From Liolophura sinensis (Eukaryota > Mollusca > Polyplacophora > Chitonida > Chitonidae), in the NCBI RefSeq assembly GCF_032854445.1, contig NC_088307.1:28364484-28426483 (forward strand): a stretch of 62,000 nt of DNA, written 5' to 3'. The notes beneath the pieces are model-generated. The model searched no databases. It was not told where the DNA came from and saw only the letters and a program-made list of their open reading frames with translations. This document shows positions 42,835 through 55,479 of this stretch, piece by piece (within the stretch, counting starts at the first letter, position 1; each line of letters begins with the position of its first letter). The position numbers and the translations under genes were made by a program.

Positions 42835-45800
42835 CTTACCCATGTGAGTTGACTTTCTTCTTTATACCCATGTAAGTTGACTTTTCTTTATACCCACCTG
42901 AGTTGACTTCAATTTTTATACGCATGTGAGTTGACTTTTATTCTCTATACCCATGTGAGTTGGATTTGATACTTTATATCCATGTGAGTTGACTTTTATT
43001 CGTTATTGCCATGTGAGTTGAATTTTATACTTTATACCCATGTGAGTTGACTTTTATTTTTCATACCCATGTGAGTTAATTGTTATTTTTCATACCCGCG
43101 TGAGTTGTCTTCATTCTCTATACCCATATGAGTTGACTTTTGTTTCTTATACCCATGTAAGTTGACCTTTGTTATTTATTCCCATGTGAGTTGACTTTTG
43201 TTCTTTATACCCATATAAGTTGGCTTTTGTTCTTTATACCCAAGTGAGTTGACTTTTGCTCTTTATACTTACTTAATCTGACTTTTATTCTTTATACCCA
43301 CGTTAGCTGACCTTTATATTTCATACCCATTGGAGTTTTTGTTTTTATTTTTCATACCCACGTGAGTTGACTTTTCTTCTTTATACCCACGTGAGTTGAC
43401 TTTTCTTCTTTATACCCACGTGAGTTGACTTTTATTTTTTATACCCACGTAATTTGACTTTTATTCTTTATACCCACGTAATTTGACTTTTATTCTTTAT
43501 ACCCATGTGAGTTTATTTTTTATTTTTCATACCCGCGTCAGATAACTTGTTTTTTATATCCACGTGAGTTGGCTTTTATTCTTTATACAGACGTGAGTTA
43601 ACTTTTATTCTTTATACCCATGTAAGTTGACTTTTATTGTTTATACCCACGTATACTGACTTTTATTTTTCATACCCATGTGAGTTAATTTTTATTTTTC
43701 ATACCCGCATGAGTTGATTTTTATTCTTTATACCCATGTGAGTTGACTTTTATTCTTTATACCCACGTCAGCTGACTTTTATTCTCTATATCCATGTAAG
43801 CTGACTCTTATTTTTCATACCCATGTAAGTTATTTGTTATTTTTCATACCCGCGTGAGTTGACTTCATTCTCTATACCCATATGAGTTGACTTTTGTTTC
43901 TTATACCCATGTGAGTTCACTTTTGTTATTTATACCCATGTGAGTTGGCTTTTATACTTTATACCGATGTGAGTTGACTTATATTCTTTATACCCATGTG
44001 AGTTGGCTTTTGTTCTTTATACCGATGTGAGTTGACTTTTGTTCTTTATGTCCATGTGAGTTGACTTTTTTTATGTTCATGTGAGTTGATTTTTATTCTT
44101 TATACCCATGTGAATTGACTTTTTGTTCTTTATACCCGTGTGAGTTGACTTTTGTGCTTTATACCCATGTAGGTTCACTTTTATTATTTATACCCACGTA
44201 ATTTGACTTTTATTCTTTATACCCACGTGAGCTGACTTTTATTTTTCATACCCATGTAAGTTTATTTTTATTTTTCATACCCACGTGAGTTGACTTTTGT
44301 TTTTCATACCCATGTGAGTTAATTGTTATCTTTCATACCCGCGTGAGTTGACCTTTGTTTTTTATACCCACGTGAGTTGACTTTTATTCTTTATACCCAC
44401 GTGAGTTGACTTTTATTTTTTATACCCATGTGAGTTAACTTTTATTCTTTATACCCACGTGAGCTGACTTTTATTCTTTATACCCACGTGAGATGACTTT
44501 TACTCTTTATACCCACGTAATTTTACTATTTTTTTATACTCATGTGAGTTAATTTTCACTTTTCATACCCGCATGAGTTGACTTTTGTTTCTTATACCCA
44601 CGAGAGTTGACTTTAATTCTTTATACCCACGTGAGCTGACTTTTATTATTTATACCCACGTAATTTGACTTTTATTTTTTATACCCATGTGAGTTAATTG
44701 TTATTTTTCATACCCGCGTGAATTGACTTCATTCCCTATACCCATATGAGTTGACTTTTGTTCTCTATACCCACGTAAGTTGACTTTTATTCTCTATACC
44801 CATGTAAGTTCACCTTTTTTCTCTATACCCATGTGAGTTGGCTTTTATTCTCTATACCCATGTGAGTTGACTTTTTTCGTTATTGCCCTGTGAGTTGACT
44901 TTTGTTCTTTATGCCCATGTGAGTTGGCTTTTATTCTCTATACCCATGTGAGTTGACTTTTTTCGATATTGCCCTGTAAGTTGACTTTTGTTCTTTATAC
45001 CCATGTGAGTTGACTTTTTTTCTCTATATCCATGTGAGTTGGCTTTTATACTTTATACCCACGTGAGTTGATTTTTTTCTCTATAACCACGTGACTTGAC
45101 TTTTATTCTCTATACCCATGTGAGTTGGCTTTTATACTTTAAACCCATGTGAGTTGACTTGTATTCTTTATACCCACGTAATTTGACTTATATTTTTAAC
45201 ACCCATGTGAGTTAATTGTTATTTTTCATACCCGCGTGAGTTGACCTTTGTTTTTTATACCCACGTGAGTTGACTTTTATTTTTTATACCTACGTGAGTT
45301 GACTTTTATTCTCTATACCCATGTGAATTGACTTTTATTCCTTTTACCCACGTGAGCTGACTTTTATTTTTCATACCCATGTGAGTTAATTTTCATTTTT
45401 CATACCTGCATGAGCTGACTTTTGTTTCTTATACCCACGTGAGTTGACTTTTATTCTTTATACCCACGTGAGCTGACTTTTATTACTACATACGTAATTT
45501 GACTTTTATTTTTTATACCCATGTGAGTTAATTGTTATTTTTCATACCCACGTGAGTTGACTTCATTCTCTATACCCATATGAGTTGACTTTTGTTCTCT
45601 ATACCCACGTGAGTTGACTTTTATTCGTTATTGCTATGTGAGTTGATTTTTGTTCTTTATGCCCATGTGGGTTGACTTTTATTCTCTATACCCATGTAAG
45701 TTGACTTTTTTCGTTATTGCCCTGTGAGTTGACATTTGTTCTTTATGCCCATGTGAGTTGACTCTTTTTCTCTATATCCATGTGAGTTGGCTTTTATTCG

Positions 45801-48800
45801 TTATTGCCATGTGAGTTAATTGTTATTTTTAATACTCGCGTGAGTTGACCTTTGTTTTTTATACCCACGTGAGTTGAATTTTATTCTTTATACCCACGTG
45901 AGTGGACTTTTATTCGTTATTGCCATGTGAGTTGTCTTTTGTTCTCTATACTGTAGTGAGTTGGCTTTTGTTCTGTATACCCATGTGAGTTGACTTATAT
46001 TATCTATACCCATGTGAGATGGTTTTTGTTTTATATACCCACGTGGGTTGACTTTTATTCTTTATACCCACGTGAGCTGACTTTTACTCTTTATACCCAT
46101 GTGAGCTGACTTTTGTTTTTCATACCCATGTGAGTTAATTGTTATTTTTTATACCCGTGTGAGTTGAATTCATTCCCTATACCCATATGAGTTGACTTTT
46201 GATCTCTATACCCACGTGAGTTGACTTTTATTCGTTATTGCTTTGTGAGTTGACTTTTGTTCTCTATACCCGTGTGAGTTGGCTTTTATTCTCTATACCC
46301 ATGTGAGTTGACTTTTTTCGATATTGCCCTGTGAGTTGACTTGTTCTTGATGCCCATGTGAGTTGAATTTTATTTTTTACACCCACGTGAGTTGGCTTTT
46401 ATTCTCTATATCCATGTGAGTTGGCTTTTATACATTATACCCATGTGAGTTGACATATTCTCTATACCCATGTGAGTTGACTTTTATTCTTTATACCCCC
46501 GTGAGTTGACTTTTATTCTCTATACCCATGTGAGTTGACTTTTATTCTCTATACCCATGTGAGTTGACATATTCTCTATACCCATGTGAGTTGACATATT
46601 CTCTATACCCACGTGAGTTGACTTTTATTCTCTATACCCATGTGAGTTGGCTTTTATACTTTATACCCATGTGAGTTGACTTTTATTCTCTATACCCATG
46701 TGAGTTGACATATTCTCTATACCCATGTGAGTTGACATATTCTCCATACCCACGTGAGTTGACTTTTATTCTCTATACCCATGTGAGTTGGCTTTTATAC
46801 TTTATATCCATGTGAGTTGACTTTTATTCCCTATACCCATGTGAGTTGACATATTCTCTATACCCATGTGAGTTGACATATTCTCCATACCCATGTGAGT
46901 TGACTTTTATTCTCTATACCCATGTGAGTTGGCTTTTATACTTTATACCCATGTGAGTTGACATATTCTCTATACCCATGTGAGTTGACATATTCTCTAT
47001 ACCCACGTGAGTTGACTTTTATTCTCTATACCCATGTGAGTTGACATATTCTCTATACCCATGTGAGTTGACATATTCTCTATACCCATGTGAGTTGACA
47101 TATTCTCTATACCCATATGAGTTGACATATTCTCTATACCCACGTGAGTTGACATATTCTCTATACCCATGTGAGTTGACATACTCTCTATACCCACGTG
47201 AGTTGACATATTCTCTATACCCATGTGAGTTGACATATTCTCTATACCCACGTGAGTTGACTTTTATTCTCTATACCCATGTGAGTTGGCTTTTATACTT
47301 TATACCCATGTGAGTTGACTTTTATTCTCTATACCCATGTGAGTTGACATATTCTCTATACCCATGTGAGTTGACATATTCTCCATACCCACGTGAGTTG
47401 ACTTTTATTCTCTATACCCATGTGAGTTGACTTTTATTCTCTATACCCATGTGAGTTGACATATTCTCTATACCCATGTGAGTTGACATATTCTCTATAC
47501 CCACGTGAGTTGACTTTTATTCTCTATACCCATGTGAGTTGGCTTTTATACTTTATACCCATGTGAGTTGACTTTTATTCTCTATACCCATGTGAGTTGA
47601 CATATTCTCTATACCCATGTGAGTTGACATATTCTCCATACCCACGTGAGTTGACTTTTATTCTCTATACCCATGTGAGTTGGCTTTTATACTTTATATC
47701 CATGTGAGTTGACTTTTATTCCCTATACCCATGTGAGTTGACTTTTATTCTCTATACCCATGTGAGTTGGCTTTTATACTTTATACCCATGTGAGTTGAT
47801 ATATTCTCTATACCCATGTGAGTTGACATATTCTCTATACCCACGTGAGTTGACTTTTATTCTCTATACCCATGTGAGTTGACATATTCTCTATACCCAT
47901 GTGAGTTGACATATTCTCTATACCCATGTGAGTTGACATATTCTCTATACCCATATGAGTTGACATATTCTCTATACCCATATGAGTTGACTTTTATTCC
48001 CTATATCCATGTGAGTTGACATATTCTCTATACCCATATGAGTTGACATATTCTCTATACCCATGTGAGTTGACATATTCTCCATACCCACGTGAGTTGA
48101 CTTTTATTCTCTATACCCATGTGAGTTGACATATTCTCTATACCCATATGAGTTGACATATTCTCTATACCCATATGAGTTGACATATTCTCTATACCCA
48201 TATGAGTTGACTTTTATTCCCTATATCCATGTGAGTTGACTTTTATTCTCTATACCCATGTGAGTTGACATATTCTCTATACCCATATGAGTTGACATAT
48301 TCTCTATACCCACGTGAGTTGACATATTCTCTATACCCATGTGAGTTGACATATTCTCTATACCCATATGAGTTGACTTTTATTCCCTATATCCATGTGA
48401 GTTGACTTTTATTCTCTATACCCATGTGAGTTGACTTTTATTCTCTATACCCATGTGAGTTGACTTTTATTCTCTATACCCATGTGAGTTGACTTTTATT
48501 CTCTATACCCATGTGAGTTGACATATTCTCTATACCCATGTGAGTTGACTTTTATTCTCTATACCCATGTGAGTTGACATATTCTCTATACCCATATGAG
48601 TTGACATATTCTCTATACCCATATGAGTTGACATATTCTCTATACCCATATGAGTTGACTTTTATTCCCTATATCCATGTGAGTTGACTTTTATTCTCTA
48701 TACCCATGTGAGTTGACATATTCTCTATACCCATATGAGTTGACATATTCTCTATACCCACGTGAGTTGACATATTCTCTATACCCATGTGAGTTGACAT

Positions 48801-49265
48801 ATTCTCTATACCCATATGAGTTGACTTTTATTCCCTATATCCATGTGAGTTGACTTTTATTCTCTATACCCATGTGAGTTGACTTTTATTCTCTATACCC
48901 ATGTGAGTTGACTTTTATTCTCTATACCCATGTGAGTTGACATATTCTCTATACCCATGTGAGTTGACATATTCTCTAAACCCATGTGAGTTGACTTTTA
49001 TTCTCTATACCCATGTGAGTTGACATATTCTCTATACCCATGTGAGTTGACATATTCTCTAAACCCATGTGAGTTGACTTTCATACTTTATACCCACGTG
49101 AGATGAGTTGACATATTCTCTATACCCATGTGAGTTGACTTTCATACTTTATACCCACGTGAGATGAGTTGACATATTCTCTATACCCATGTGAGTTGAC
49201 TTATTCTCTATACCCATGTGAGTTGACTTTTATACTTTATACCCACGTGAGATGAGTTGACATTA
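42835..49265 (+). repeat. 6.4-kb minisatellite, 27/29-bp unit with tatacccatgtgagttgac
   Basis: Roughly 230 units. Two length forms alternate: one ends cttttattctc (29 bp), the other atattctc (27 bp). The left half (to about 46.4 kb) is diverged and nearly all 29-bp; the right half is homogeneous with blocks duplicated as higher-order units. Nearly every unit contains gtgagt, and most contain a CANNTG hexamer (catgtg, cacgtg or catatg). It begins about 2 kb after the RTK stop codon. Confidence 0.95.
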
Positions 49266-49359
49266 TCCTCCACAATATATTGTCAAGATTTGTTTTATGC
49301 TCTGTGTCCTCTGAATGAATACTGTAATTATCCGGTAAAATTCAGTGTTATGTGTGAAG

Positions 49360-50055
49360 AAAATGTGTGAGCAGGGGAATCATTGCACTAGCGGGAAACT
49401 TTTGCGTCAGGGGAAAGCCATTTCTTCCGCGGTTAACCATTGAGTAAAGGGGAAGCCAGTGCGTCCGCGGGAAATCATTGCATTCAGTCTTGTAACCCAT
49501 TGAGCAAGCCTTGCGTTAACTGTACGTCGCATGAATGAAAGGGAAACCGGTACATCTAGCCAAGCAATTGACAGGGAAACTATTCTATATATGATGTAAC
49601 TGATAGGGAAACCATCGTATAAAGCCCCTATTTAATGAAAGGGAAACCATGAAACCATAACATTGAAACGCCTAACCGTGAAAGTGTCTGGGAAATCATT
49701 ACGCTGTTGCTAGCCATATTTGTGACGGTCAATCCAGTGTATCTAGCCCTATAAATGACAGGGAAGCTTTTCTGTTTAGCCATGTAGCTGACAAGAAAAC
49801 TAGCGCACCTTAAACATGATTAAAAGGGAAACGAATAAGGCTAGTCATGTAACCGACTGGGAAACCAGCGCGTCCAGTCGTGTTACTAAAGGGTAACTAA
49901 TGCGCCTAGCCATGTAACCGACTAAGAATCCAATGTATCTAGCTATGTTACTAAAAGGGAAACCAGGGCATCTTATCATGTACACAATAGGGAAACCGAT
50001 GCGTCTTACCATGTAACTGTCAGGGAAACCATGTTGTCCGGCCATATAACTGAAA
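49360..50055 (+). repeat. Degenerate array of about 45 bp (gggaaaccagtgcgtctagccatgtaac-like)
   Basis: A loose series of gggaaacc followed by a g/catct-agcc-atgtaac block and tgac. It directly follows the 27/29-bp array. Units are strongly diverged. Confidence 0.65.
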
Positions 50056-50435
50056 CTACGTCATGTACCGGTTTTAAGTGTAGATCAGATACTGTATAGG
50101 ACTACATGGCAAAAATCCACTTTGTTTAATATTTTGGTGTCCCAGACAATAAGTCTCATAAGCTTCCACAATGAAACTTAATAGGCAGGGCATTAGCTGC
50201 AGTGTTTTCACATATTAAGTACAGCGTCAACTGATACGGTAAATGAAGTTCTTTCCATGAAAAAAATAAGGATTGAAAGGGGGGGGGGGAGAATGATATA
50301 ATGTCTGACAGGGACATTGCCATAATTACAACGTAATATGGGCCATATCTGGGAAGTTTCCCGAATAAACGTCATCCCCGCCACTGGTAACGCGCCTGAC
50401 TTCCATCCAGACTTCATACACTAGCTGGTCTTCAG

Positions 50436-50536
50436 GCCCATGGCAATATTGCCCTGTACTCGACATCGTATTAGCTGCACACTGTCCACCACGGGACACT
50501 TGGTGGCGACACCGAGTCAACTGTTACCAGATATCA
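50436..50536 (+). repeat. Single copy of the dispersed element that seeds the 101-bp array
   Basis: Shares gacacttggtggcgacaccg, gtcaactgttaccag and an upstream aatattgccct...cgacatcgta block with 59975-60075. Here it occurs once. Confidence 0.7.
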
Positions 50537-50589
50537 ATATCCACTACTGGAACAGGAAGTTTGAACACATCCACGCTGTCAGTGGTAAG

Positions 50590-51070
50590 TATTACGGTAT
50601 TTTGTACACAGACAACAACTGTAAGTCTTCGCTTTCCACACTGCAGACAGAGCTCCAGTGCGTACGAGCCTTTTAAGTGCATCCCATATGTATAACATTC
50701 ATTCACTTCTCCGCATTTACTGGCAAAGTGGGATTCATCTTTCCCCTCGTGAATCCCACTCCACCAACGCTTCACACCAGCTTCATCAGCAAAGGAAGAG
50801 CCTTCTTGTGCCTCACCAGCTGTACACATGTACATGCATGTCTCAGGCTGTTGTGCAGAAGGATTAACAGAGGTCTGGAGTTGCCAGAAATGGCAAGTAT
50901 TACATCCTGTCTGCACACAACAGTCTGTCCACGCAGTACCGTATCTGGCAGAACCATCCTCAAGTCTGACCGTACAGCCATTGTTCTCAATCACTAAGCT
51001 TGTGTCATCTGCTTTTATGAACTTCATCTTCGAAACTCCAATGTACAATAAAGGAATGTTTCTTTCATTA
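50590..51070 (-). CDS. Putative coding fragment, weakly SPRY-like
   Basis: An open minus frame of 198 codons spans 51120-50524. Its middle reads KADDTSLVIENNGCTVRLED, GSARYGTAWTDCCVQTGCN, CHFWQLQ. The order 'NG-x-TV ... ARYGTAWTD ... G ... HFWQL' is reminiscent of B30.2/SPRY domains (where SG-x-HYWEV occurs), but this is weak. A possible acceptor lies at about 51073 (reading leftward). The end of the frame runs into the dispersed element at 50.5 kb. Confidence 0.3.
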
Positions 51071-51165
51071 ACACAGTAACACATGACAAGCACATTTCTG
51101 ATAATATTTGTTTTCGACAAATATCAACAGAAACTGGAAAAGCATCTACCTTTTTAACAATACAT

Positions 51166-51418
51166 ACTTGTTTAGAAAAGATACTATCGGTTTGTCGCGG
51201 TAGAAGAATGTTGAGTACAGTGAATTGGTTATTTTTGTGAACATCTGCTATTAATTCAGCACCTTTCGAGCTGTCACCCCCATACGTGACACTGTTTTCA
51301 GATCGGGAGTTTACATACAGAGGCGAGGCAGAAACTTCCTTCAACCATTCCTCCAGATTCTCCATTACTTCCTTGTATAGCCTCATGTGAAAACTTGTTT
51401 TCGGTAGCTCTTCATCAG
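51166..51418 (-). CDS. Putative coding exon, unknown protein
   Basis: Reading leftward, a good acceptor (gattgctttacag) is followed by an open frame TDEELPKTSFHMRLYKEV, EEWLKEVSASPLYVNS, a GGDSSKGAELIADVHKN segment and LLPRQTDSIFSKQ, then a donor gtatgt. Composition is typical of a globular protein, with helices at the start. I do not recognise the family. It would precede the fragment at 50600-51070 on the same strand. Confidence 0.45.
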
Positions 51419-51431
51419 TCCTGTAAAGCAA

Positions 51432-53809
51432 TCATCAACAAACATGCCGAAGATTAGTTTGCTAGGCAGCTGACAGCCATTTTTACAGCAAGGCTGAAAC
51501 ATTCGACGTCTCTACTGTATCAGACACTGGGTCGCAAATGGAAGAAGCATACAAGCTTGTGAATATAAACTTGAATCCATTCTGTCGTGAGTCCCCATTG
51601 TATCTCCCCCGATTATTATTATTCTCACTAAAACTGTGGAGCGTTTTTTTTTTTTTTAGAAAACTGCCTCTGGGACATTTATGAAACGTCGGTATGTTTT
51701 AATTGAGGACCTGGGGCCAAATGTTCAAACGTGTATTAAAGTTAAGCCAAAATTTTAGTACCAGTCTCATCGCAATACAAAGTAGATCACACCAAATTTA
51801 ATCTGAGCTAATGCTAATTAGCGGGCTTAAGCCCTAAGCTAAATTTGAACAACTGGGCACCTTAACTTTTGGAAACTTTTGGTCACGTGCTTGGATTTTG
51901 TGCAAAACGAAAAGAATCCTCTCCAGAGCATCTGATGCGATTGAGCTGAGCAAAGAAAAAACTGCAATTGCACAAAGATTACAATTGTCCAATTTGGTAA
52001 AGCGGGTATTTTGGGTTGAATATTGTAGAAGGTCGATAATGGGCAAAAATATGTGGCCAAAAAACGAGGGGTTTTTTGGGCCAATAATTTCTACACTATT
52101 GAGAATTTCACTGTGCTAAATTGTCTGTCTGATGCAGTTTTAAACATTGATTCCGAATACGCAGTTTTTTGGAAAACCCAAAGAGACATCCTCGAAATAG
52201 GAAATAAGTGTTTCTCTATAACAAATGAAGCCAGAGACGTAGTGTTGACTCCTAACACCATCAAAAGGGAAGAAAACAAATTTTACATAGCCGGAAGTGA
52301 CGTCTGCAAACCAGAAGTAAAACATGCCAAAAATAAATCGCACTTTTTGCATTTTATTAATTGAACACTTCTTTAACTGAAACAGAAGTGGATAAAACTT
52401 TGGTATGTAGTAAACCTGGAAATGAACTTTAGCGAGTAAAAATGTGCGTCTTGAGTCACGTGGCCTTGCGGCCATGTTTTTTTAATATGAAAACATTCGA
52501 ATCTATGGATCGAAACAGACATTCGTATCACAGCCACCAAACAATAAGGACATTCCGGCTCATTAATCGCAAGGCCAATTTATAAAAAGGACGGATAGCA
52601 CAGTTCACCAAAGAACACCAGAGAACCAGTCACCAGTTTTCAATAATGTAGGAAAGACGCACAGTATGTTCCTGGCGACTGAGTGAAATCAGTATTCAAA
52701 CCGTGTACCATGCTAGAATTTAAGTTGTCAGTGACAAAATATTAATCTCAGTTGCGCTTTTGCAACCATTCATATGTCCAAAGTGGGGATCTAATTCAAC
52801 ACGATGTGTATACAGCTCCTAACCCCGGTTTGTTTGGAATTAGACACAGGCACTAGACATAGTCGTTGAATCATTTTCTCAAGAACCCCATGTCCGATTG
52901 ACTTGAAATTTGCTTCACTTGAAAGCCATATGGAAAGAAAAAGAGTAATAAGCAAATTTAGGTTTTAGCTGATACGGCGGAAGTTATGTCAGGTGAAAAC
53001 ACATCAAAAATTGAATTTCAAGATGGTATACATCTGACCTAACATTGTTTGACCTGTTCATCACGAATTTGGTCTTATTTAATTCCTGTGATATACACTT
53101 TTGTCGCAAATTGTGAAAACCGCAACTTCTCTCATATTTGCAGTGTATGCGACAGGAAACTTTTAAAATTGTAAAGCTAACAATCTGCGAGTGAAAAGGG
53201 TTATATATGTGCTGTATGTCATATTGAAAATCGTTCATCTTCGTCAAAAACAGTTCCTCAGAAACAGTCCAAAGACTGATTTACTTCCATTTGACACATT
53301 TTCGTGTACATGCTTTATAGTGTTCGTACAATGCACTGCTAAGAGGAGAGTTCTAATGTAGCTGTTTACATCCCAAAGCGTGATTACACTGAATTAAACT
53401 GAAGTAACGTGGCATAACCGAGCATCGCTGCTTTAGGAGCTAAATTAGGCTTAGTGCCATACTCAAGAATAGTTTATGCATACCATTTATGGTGATGGTC
53501 AGTTTCCCGGGAAGAGGAAGCCATTTGTGCAATTAAACCAGCATGTGTGACTCACAGATTTCCTCAGGAAGATCAAAATACCGATGGATGGGAACTGATA
53601 TCCAGTAAACGTCATGTACGACAGTCCATGTCCCCAAAACAGAAGGACTGAAGCAACACCTAACCTGCCCTAACGATAAGGAGATTATCATCTGGACCAC
53701 GTGGTCAACACTCGCCCGAAATGACAACCACATCAAGCAATACATGTGAAAAAGCAAACGGTTTGGTCACGCAACAAGCACGTCACTTTCCCTTGATATA
53801 TCTACGCTT
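51432..53809. other. Unassigned intergenic sequence
   Basis: A 103-codon plus frame (52053-52364) and a 111-codon minus frame overlap each other. Neither has recognisable motifs. A degenerate SINE B fragment may lie at 53455-53520. Confidence 0.45.
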
Positions 53810-54115
53810 GGGGTTCTACGTCGCACTTAACAATTTTTCAGTCACATGACAACGAGGAATACATCGTGTCTTCTTGTAGTAAGGAGAATCCATGAGGCCA
53901 AAGTGCAGCCGCCACGGAAGTCTCATACCGAATACACCAGACATGATAACACAACCAATCACATTATACTGACACCGGACCAACCAGTCCTGTTTCCCAG
54001 CTCTAAACTCTCAGCGCTGAGTGTCAATCAATGCAGAACAAGTGACCATTTTTAGTCTTTGGTATTACCAGATCCAAGTTTGATGCCAGATCTCCCAACA
54101 TGGAGGCGGATGATC
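53810..54115 (-). mobile_element. SINE family C
   Basis: cacttaacaatttttcagtc, gtgtcttcttgtagtaagga, cacattatactgacaccgga and ctctcagcgctgagtgtc match the copies at 9128 and 26412. Confidence 0.75.
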
Positions 54116-54329
54116 TACTACTACTTTCTTACTGTGGGCATTTATACACAGAATCGACAACGTGATACATCAATATCGACAACGTGATACATCAATATAT
54201 TTAGAAATTTGGGAGAATTTTGCATACTTTCCTGGCCACTTTATTCAAGTAGAAAAAATTTATTCCTCCTAAAGGACAAGTTTGACTCACAAAAAATTAG
54301 GTAAACCTTGGTTAACATGACGATCAGAA

Positions 54330-55150
54330 CTGATGCCCTATAAAACAGATCATTTATCTTCTGAGAGAGAACACAGTCTCGCTTCGGTAGCTTGATATTT
54401 ACCTGCCTCAAAATATTGTATTTCTCTCTCTGTAGGGGTCGCTTTACTGGACAAGCTATGCAGTGGTTTTACAGGCCTGTATTTGTTTGGTTGCTTTAAT
54501 TTCACCTCATGCCCCGCCAATACTGTCTCAGTCTGGCGAGTCAGAGATGGCTGCTGTTTTCAACAAGCTCCAGGGCATCCCTTTTCCGTGCATTCAGCAT
54601 TTCAATATCTTTCTGGTAAGCTTTTTCAGTTTCTCTTTTTTTCCGTCCTCGTGTTCCTTTGAAGAAAAATAAATGTAGGACGTAAAGCATCTGACAAGTT
54701 TTAACCACACTTTCAGAAAATCTTTGTCTGTTCTAGTTTGTTTTCATTGTTACAGAGATACATGTGTAGCCAACAGGCTGTTCTGTGACTGATGGTGTCA
54801 TAATTAGGTCATATTTTGCCAACTCTCCATCATATCTATTACAGCTGAAATCAGCAGTTCCTGGGAACTGCTGAAATCAGCAGTTCCTGGGAACAGTGCG
54901 GGTGCCACATCGTCTTTGTCATCATAGACTATCGGAGGGTTTACATCTGCGATAATGTACAAAATATTTCAAACGCTTTTAGTGATTTGTCCCGATGAAA
55001 TGCAAACCTTAACGTCACTTAAGAAATATTCGGCCTCAGAGAGGAAGACAGTCAATGTCACTTTTAACTCGTTGCAGTCTGCAAATTTCTCATTACTTGC
55101 TTCCTATCATACTGAAACATCAAAGAAATTAGTTCAAAAATATTGAAAGC
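54330..55150 (-). pseudogene. Disrupted minus-strand coding fragments, unknown protein
   Basis: Several protein-like stretches occur in different minus frames: EASNEKFADCNELKVTLTVF near 55.1-55.0 kb, VNPPIVYDDKDDVAPALFPG near 54.93 kb, AYQKDIEMLNARKRDALELV near 54.6 kb, and VLAGHEVKLKQPNKYRPVKP near 54.5 kb. They are separated by stops and frame changes. This could be a decayed gene or transposon, or short exons of a live gene. A 23-bp duplication (ggaactgctgatttcag) lies within. No family recognised. Confidence 0.3.
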
Positions 55151-55479
55151 GTCATCAGAAACCAAGCAGAAAAAAACAGAAAATACTAATAACATGATTT
55201 GTTAATACATAGAATATTTGAAGAAATGAATTATATTGAAAATGGGTAGTACAAGGCAGTCACTATGTGCGAATACCATAATGGCCGGGCCTAACCGGAC
55301 GCATTCGACCAAAGCAACTGTCGTGAACCACGTGTGGTGCATGCACCTCACCCTTTTGTGAAAACGTGATCCTGCACTAGTGCTATGTCACGTTACCATA
55401 GTTTCATGTGGCTGAGCACCAAGTTCCTGGAAATTAGGATAAAGACGCTAACAGACCTTGGGAGATAAAAATTCTCATG

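Noticed and set aside
47041-47313. SLYPCELTY repeat peptide and its antisense
   Set aside because: Translation of the 27-bp minisatellite phase; no start context or conservation signal.
42835-49265. CRISPR array or telomere-like repeat
   Set aside because: Contiguous 27/29-bp units without spacers and no telomeric motif; a minisatellite.
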